A stretch of DNA of 64,000 bases, taken from positions 2,110,327 through 2,174,326 of the forward strand of contig NZ_VUOC01000004.1 in the NCBI RefSeq assembly GCF_008386695.1. Direction: 5' to 3'. Positions 59,475-64,000 of this stretch are shown piece after piece. The notes under the pieces are model-generated. The model was given only the letters and a program-made list of their open reading frames with translations, was not told the DNA's origin and did no database searches. The translations under genes were made by a program, and so were the position numbers. This DNA comes from Chitinophaga agrisoli. Its GTDB lineage: Bacteria > Bacteroidota > Bacteroidia > Chitinophagales > Chitinophagaceae. Numbering within the stretch: position 1 is the first letter of the stretch; the number at the start of each line of letters is the position of its first letter.

Positions 59475-59636
59475 GTTATGGAGGGTTTTCCAAAAAATGA
59501 GTTTGTAAGGATGGCCGCCCTGAACAAAGCAGCCCTTTTCCTATAATCTAATCTGTGATGGAGTTATTAGTATAGTCTTTAAATGCTGTTCGTTATTATC
59601 TTCCGGCGTACTACAACGCCGTTCCAATCACAACAT

Positions 59637-60188
59637 CTAGTCTTTTAAATTCAGGTACTTCTTCACCTGTTTATAATCATTCCAGTCTATACCGGCTGCT
59701 TTACGCGCGGCTGCATCCGCAGGGATGATCACATACCTGGCCTGCTGATAGGCTACGCCGTTCTCATCCTCGTAAGAAGACAGGTCTTCATTGGCAATAA
59801 GCCCAATGCCCCCGGTCAGGAACTGCATGTTAATAATGAAACTACCATCAAAATAAGGCAGTGGTACTACTACGGGATCAGTGGCATTGTTCAGGTTCAT
59901 ATATACATGCACTTCCCCGGTGGTCAGTATCTCCGGCGTCAGTTCCGGTATTTCAATACCACCTACCCAGCGGGTAGTATCGTCTTCAAAGGCTACGTTC
60001 AGCCAATCAGAGGCAATGATATTAGCATTCCCCTTATCGCCCTTATCACCTTTAGGGCCTTGCGTGCCTGCAGGGCCGGCCGGACCAGCTGGTCCTGCAT
60101 CGCCTTCTTTAGAGCAGGATACTGCGGTAAAAACAATAGATAAAATAAATGCACTGGCAATAGCTCTGAACATTGAAAATCGTTGCAT
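59637..60188 (-). CDS. Lipoprotein with short collagen-like repeat
   Basis: A 183-residue lipoprotein (lipobox AVSC). Right after the lipid site come about nine Gly-X-Y triplets (GDAGPAGPAGPAGTQGPKGD), a collagen-like stalk, followed by a beta-rich domain of unknown type (WLNVAFEDDTTRWVGGIEIPEL, YVIIPADAAARKAAGIDWNDY). The stalk is too short for a long trimer but would hold the domain away from the membrane. It is 34 bp from the PorP/SprF gene on the same strand, perhaps in the same transcript. Confidence 0.8.
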   Translation of the reverse strand: MQRFSMFRAIASAFILSIVFTAVSCSKEGDAGPAGPAGPAGTQGPKGDKGDKGNANIIASDWLNVAFEDDTTRWVGGIEIPELTPEILTTGEVHVYMNLNNATDPVVVPLPYFDGSFIINMQFLTGGIGLIANEDLSSYEDENGVAYQQARYVIIPADAAARKAAGIDWNDYKQVKKYLNLKD

Positions 60189-60222
60189 AAACGGTTTGTT
60201 TGTATTGGTTGAATAATAAATG

Positions 60223-61266
60223 TTACCAAATGTTGCGCGGGCACAGGTCCCCGTATTTGTTGCCTATTAAAAAGCCTATCATGATCTCGTGCGAGCCGCG
60301 GCTCACCGTGTTTAAGGAAGATCCCGTATAATCGTAAGAGTACCCTATGTTAAACGTGGAGCTGATGTTAATGCCCAGCATCCCGGCTACGCCATCATTA
60401 TAGCGGTAAGAGGCGCCTACCCATACCCGGTCACGGTACTGTACCTTGGCGTTCACGTCAAAGCTTACCGGCGCGGCCGTAATGTATTTGAACATCACAG
60501 AGGGCAGCAGGCTCAGATCATCAGACAGCCACATACGGTAGCCCGTGGTCAGGAACAGATGCGGGATCAGCTTGCCCCGGTACAGGGAGTCCCCTACTAC
60601 CTTGCCTTCATCAAAGCCCAGGTTCATGGGTACAATGTTCTGGGCAGATAAGCCTATGAAATAATCCGCGCTGTATAACCACAAACCGGCGGCTATTTCC
60701 GGCTTCCATTTGTTCAGCAGGCCGCTGCCGGCAATCACCGGGTCATTGGGGTCTTGTAGTTCCAATTTGGAGGCGTCCAGGCTGATGGACTGCATGCCTA
60801 CGGAAATACCGGCGCTTAAGCTGGTGCGGGGCGCCAGGCCAATATGATGCGCGTAAGTGCCGCTGAAGGAGAACCGGCTTAGCGGCCCTGTTCTGTCATT
60901 CAGCATCGTAAAACCTACCCCGGGATGGGATGGCGGCGCTTCATACTGCATCCAGTAAGCGCGGCCACGGGGGTTCTCCCCTTCTATATCAAAGCCGGTG
61001 GGCGACGCTTGCGGGTAATCGCTTTTACGCAGCGGCCCATGTACCGTCAGGTACGTGGTTACGGGAGAGCCGTTCAACCCCGCCCATTGATGCCGGTGAC
61101 TGGCCTTTACATCCCAGTAGTTCTCTATGCCCGCCACCGCGGGATTAATGATAAAAGGATTCATGATGTACTGCGTATAATGCGGCTGTTGCTGCGCAGT
61201 CACCGGCTGTATCCCCATAAATATTATCAAAGCAACCGCCATATATGCTTGATGGATCCTTTGCAT
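60223..61266 (-). CDS. PorP/SprF-family membrane protein (type IX secretion/gliding associated)
   Basis: A 347-residue outer-membrane protein with signal peptide and the opening QPHYTQYIMNPFIINPAVAGIENYWDVKASHRHQWAGLNGSPVTTYLTVHGPL, diagnostic of PorP/SprF. It then has FTMLNDRTGPLSR, repeated beta-strands and a C-terminal GSHEIMIGFLI. These proteins help the T9SS deliver partner adhesins to the cell surface. It follows the OmpA/PD40 gene (135-bp gap) on the same strand. Confidence 0.92.
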   Translation of the reverse strand: MQRIHQAYMAVALIIFMGIQPVTAQQQPHYTQYIMNPFIINPAVAGIENYWDVKASHRHQWAGLNGSPVTTYLTVHGPLRKSDYPQASPTGFDIEGENPRGRAYWMQYEAPPSHPGVGFTMLNDRTGPLSRFSFSGTYAHHIGLAPRTSLSAGISVGMQSISLDASKLELQDPNDPVIAGSGLLNKWKPEIAAGLWLYSADYFIGLSAQNIVPMNLGFDEGKVVGDSLYRGKLIPHLFLTTGYRMWLSDDLSLLPSVMFKYITAAPVSFDVNAKVQYRDRVWVGASYRYNDGVAGMLGINISSTFNIGYSYDYTGSSLNTVSRGSHEIMIGFLIGNKYGDLCPRNIW

Positions 61267-61400
61267 GATCGTTGTTTTAAGGTATCCGGACGCTCCCGTC
61301 CAGAAGCGCCCGGTACCGGTTTTTACATTGAAATGGTCAGGACAGTTAGCAGCTGACTAATCATAAAGTCACCTGCTAACCGCTAACGGCTAACAGCTAT

Positions 61401-63152
61401 TTATTCCAGCACCCTGAATTCCGTTCTCCTGTTTTTCTGCCTTCCCTCAGGATTATCCGAGCCATCCGGTAATACGTTTGGCGCAATAGGCCTGGTGGCG
61501 CCATAACCTTTGTATTGCAAACGGCCGGCGTCTATACCCTTGCTGATCAGGTAATCCACACAGCTCTTGGCCCTGGCTTCGGACAAACGTTCGTTCAGCT
61601 TATCCGATCCCTTGCTATCCGTATGCGCCATGATCTCTATACGCATCTCCGGTTTTTTCTGCAGCATCTCCACTAGTACATCCAGCGATGGGAAAGATTC
61701 CGGTTTAAGGGTAGCCATATTGAAATCGTAGTACACATTATCCAATACGATAGGCGGCGGTGGGGGCGGCGGTGTTACCTTCACTACCTCCGGTGGCGGA
61801 GGAGGAGGCGGAATTGTCTTAGCGAGGGCAAATAATTCCAGGCAGCAATCCGCGGCGCGGTCAGAGCCCAGCCAAACATCTGCCAGTATATTGGCGTCTT
61901 TGCCTTTGCTGGCAAAATAGATATCGTCTTTTACGGAGTTCACGGGGTAACCAAAGTTCACGGGCGTTTCCCAGCTATCCAGGCTGCCTTTGCTGTAAAA
62001 GAAGTCATAACCGCCCATGCCGGTGCCACCGTCTGTAGAAAATACCAGCTCTCCGCTGGGGCCATGGTAATAAGGCGCCTGCTCATTAGAGGTGGTGTTC
62101 ACTACGCTGCCCAGGTTACGGCTGTTCATTGGTTTACCATCTGCATCCAGGTCTGCGCACCACAGGTCAAAGCCGCCATAACCGCCTTTGCGGTCGCTGG
62201 CGTATAACAGGTGCTGGCCATCCGGCATTACAAAAGGCTGCTGTGCATTAAAACCGGCTGCATTCACCTGTTCATCCAGCAAGACCGGTTCACTCCAGGT
62301 ATTGCCGCTCTTTTTGCTGCGGTAAATGGCGGATGTTTTTTTGCCATCGGCTATCTTCCAGCGGGTCAGAAACAGGGTATTACCATCCGGCGTAATGCTG
62401 ATAGCGCCCTGGTGCTCATCCTTTGGTTGTGGCAAAGGTATACGGGTAACGCTGCCGGCTATACCGGCCTGGTATACACGGTTCAGGTGCACATGGTTCT
62501 TATCATTGGCGCTGTCTGGCCGGGTAGAGGTAAATACCATGCTGCCATCGTTCAGCAGCACGGGCGCATAACTGGCGCCGGTAGTATTGAGGCCCGCAGG
62601 CGCTTTATGCACGGAGAACTGGGACAGGTCCTTACGGCCCAGCTGCTCCTGTATAAACCGCAGGTTGCGTACTTCCCTTTCTGCCGCTGCTTTATATTCG
62701 TCGTTGGTTTCGTGTATGCTCAGGAAATAGTCAAAAGCTTTTTCAGCCGCCTCATATTTTTCCAGTGCCCGCAGCGCAGTGGCATAATGAAAACCTGCCA
62801 GCGGGAACTGTGTTTTATCAAACTCCAGCGCTTCTTCATAATAAGGCGCAGCCTTCACATAGTTATGCAGCTGGCGGTAACTTTCCGCCAGGTAATAGAT
62901 GGCCTGCTGCTCGCTACTCAGTACCACTACGGGCTTTTTGCTCAGCGTATTGGCTGTGTAAGGATTGTACACCGCCGGCCGTATAATGGTCTTACGCGAT
63001 GCCAGGTATTTTTCATAATACTGTGCGGCAGAGTTATAGTCCGCTTTTTTATAATAATGATCGGCTGCTTTCAGGTAGTCGTAAGTAAACTGGGCATGGG
63101 CCATCGCCATCATCAGCATTACACCGGCAGCAGTAAGGAATATCTTTTTCAT
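61401..63152 (-). CDS. OmpA-family protein with PD40 repeats
   Basis: A 583-residue protein with signal peptide (to about 20), an N-terminal TPR-like region (YLKAADHYYKKADYNSAAQYYEKYLA), PD40/WD40-like propeller repeats (GSMVFTSTRPDS, GNTLFLTRWK, DGQHLLYASDRKGGYGGFDLW, SGELVFSTDGGTGMGGYDFFYS), a proline-rich linker and a C-terminal OmpA peptidoglycan-binding domain (VYYDFNMATLKPESFPSLDVL, IEIMAHTDSKGSDKLNERLSEARAKSCVDYLI). This is the PorE-like layout that links T9SS-type outer-membrane parts to the cell wall. Start 63152 (MKKIFLTAAG), 25 bp after the upstream PorP gene. Confidence 0.9.
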   Translation of the reverse strand: MKKIFLTAAGVMLMMAMAHAQFTYDYLKAADHYYKKADYNSAAQYYEKYLASRKTIIRPAVYNPYTANTLSKKPVVVLSSEQQAIYYLAESYRQLHNYVKAAPYYEEALEFDKTQFPLAGFHYATALRALEKYEAAEKAFDYFLSIHETNDEYKAAAEREVRNLRFIQEQLGRKDLSQFSVHKAPAGLNTTGASYAPVLLNDGSMVFTSTRPDSANDKNHVHLNRVYQAGIAGSVTRIPLPQPKDEHQGAISITPDGNTLFLTRWKIADGKKTSAIYRSKKSGNTWSEPVLLDEQVNAAGFNAQQPFVMPDGQHLLYASDRKGGYGGFDLWCADLDADGKPMNSRNLGSVVNTTSNEQAPYYHGPSGELVFSTDGGTGMGGYDFFYSKGSLDSWETPVNFGYPVNSVKDDIYFASKGKDANILADVWLGSDRAADCCLELFALAKTIPPPPPPPEVVKVTPPPPPPPIVLDNVYYDFNMATLKPESFPSLDVLVEMLQKKPEMRIEIMAHTDSKGSDKLNERLSEARAKSCVDYLISKGIDAGRLQYKGYGATRPIAPNVLPDGSDNPEGRQKNRRTEFRVLE

Positions 63153-63177
63153 GGGTCTGTGAATTAAGGATTGATGA

Positions 63178-64000
63178 TTATAACCGCGGACAAACAAACT
63201 CTACTTCCGGCGCTTTGGCGCGTTTGCGGCCTATGAAGGTGAGGGATACCTCAAAGCTGTTAGCGCCCCTTACCATCTTACCCAGGTCAGAAGTATTGAT
63301 ATCATAACTGGCGCCCAGTGTCATGGTCTTATAAATAAAACCGGCGTATACGCTCATCGCATCCTTTACACGGTAATTAGCGCCCAGCAGGAAATCTGTA
63401 TTCATCGCGGCATTCATCTGCGCATAAGCGCCAAACATCTTCTCAGTAGCGCTGCCCTGTTTCATATACAGCGCATTAGGCGTAAGCGTGAGTATGTCCG
63501 ACAAGGCCAGCCTTACGCCCGCATGGGCTATATAACGCATGGGCAGGCGGGCGTCGCCATGGCTGCTGAACTGGTCTTTGGGCCGGGTAAGATGCGATAC
63601 GGAGAAGCCGCCAAAAAGATTAGCCTGCTTGCCCGGCGCGGCATCATAGTATAACACGCCTGCGCCCGCATCAAATGAACCGGCAGAAGTACGGGTAAAC
63701 ACATCCGCAGAAGAAGTAGTGGGATTGTAACCGGTAATGGGATTCCACTGGTCGCCAAAAGTGAGCTTGGAAGGATCAAACTTGCGCTGTATATATCCTA
63801 TCTGCATACCAAAGGCCAGCTGGTGCGTTTGCTGCGCGCCAAACTTTACGCCGGTATACGCTACGTTGGCGTATGCGGTGGTATAGTTATAACCGCCATC
63901 GCCGGCCGCCTGGTTCAGCACACTGGCGCCAAAATTGAAATTCTTCTCCGTGGTGATATCCGCCGCTGTGCCAAAGGTGGAGAACGGGCTGCTGATATTA
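63178..64000 (-). CDS. PorP/SprF-family membrane protein (cut by window end)
   Basis: 274 residues are visible; the frame is open to the right edge, so the N-terminus is missing. NISSPFSTFGTAADITTEKNFNFGASVLNQ, FGMQIGYIQRKFDPSKLTFGDQW, FDAGAGVLYYD, ANLFGGFSVSHLTRP, YIAHAGVRLALSDILTLTPNALY and LGASYDINTSDL match PorP/SprF barrel strands. It is 25 bp upstream of the OmpA/PD40 gene in the same operon, making the order PorP - OmpA - PorP - collagen-like lipoprotein. Confidence 0.88.
   Translation of the reverse strand, partial: NISSPFSTFGTAADITTEKNFNFGASVLNQAAGDGGYNYTTAYANVAYTGVKFGAQQTHQLAFGMQIGYIQRKFDPSKLTFGDQWNPITGYNPTTSSADVFTRTSAGSFDAGAGVLYYDAAPGKQANLFGGFSVSHLTRPKDQFSSHGDARLPMRYIAHAGVRLALSDILTLTPNALYMKQGSATEKMFGAYAQMNAAMNTDFLLGANYRVKDAMSVYAGFIYKTMTLGASYDINTSDLGKMVRGANSFEVSLTFIGRKRAKAPEVEFVCPRL

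Overview
The window (about 64 kb) comes from a Bacteroidetes chromosome, most probably a Chitinophaga-like member of the Chitinophagaceae. The evidence is a SusC/SusD pair with an ECF sigma/FecR regulator, PorP/SprF-type proteins and a T9SS sorting tail, a Bacteroidetes-type serine palmitoyltransferase, DUF5074/YncE surface propellers in a B12 uptake operon, and promoters of the Bacteroidetes TAnnTTTG (-7) type. Most of the window is GC-rich; 22.9-31.3 kb is visibly AT-rich.

Layout. 0-6.7 kb: the end of a carboxylesterase, a divergent HxlR regulator/SDR pair around a 22-bp perfect palindrome, a secreted nucleoside hydrolase, an APH(6)-type kinase, two small membrane proteins, a HipA-like kinase overlapping a DUF3037 gene, and an MFS transporter. 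6.8-16 kb: a signalling block with a REC-histidine kinase, a 1760-aa soluble hybrid kinase with seven 92-residue HAMP repeats, and a GAF protein. 16-22.7 kb: ECF sigma, FecR, SusC with an STN domain, SusD, with a 15-bp-stem hairpin between fecR and susC.

22.9-31.3 kb is the most unusual part. It holds three paralogous small SAM methyltransferases, two paralogous ~88-aa partner proteins, two paralogous Crp/Fnr regulators, a glycine-cleavage-H-like protein that appears to lack the lipoyl lysine, DUF1275 and DUF983 membrane proteins, a PhnA protein and a sphingolipid synthase. Two of the operons share a nearly identical ~90-bp promoter with a Crp-spaced inverted repeat, so they look like duplicated cassettes under common control. 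A degenerate tRNA-Lys sits at the right edge. I cannot assign a known function to this set; it is the best candidate for an undescribed system.

31.3-47.7 kb: a GH99/71-like secreted enzyme with a T9SS tail, a membrane-anchored SARP-like regulator with an extracytoplasmic kelch sensor, a TetR regulator with three matching 16-bp operators, a repeat-rich intergenic region, a polysaccharide-lyase-like lipoprotein, a CDF transporter, a large DUF4011 helicase (Hhe-like) followed by rmuC, and a rhomboid protease. 47.7-54.7 kb: an ECF sigma remnant, an antitoxin with a truncated PIN toxin, then a cobalamin riboswitch with a terminator and a four-gene B12 uptake operon (propeller lipoprotein, BtuB-like receptor, second propeller, EF-hand-like surface lipoprotein). 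54.7-64 kb: YheT hydrolase, thioredoxin, DUF2911 protein, histone-H1-like protein, a second ECF sigma, a collagen-like lipoprotein, and PorP/SprF - OmpA/PD40 - PorP/SprF genes of the gliding/T9SS-associated type.

Limits: calls rest on reading motifs and family resemblance. No database search, folding or codon statistics were run.
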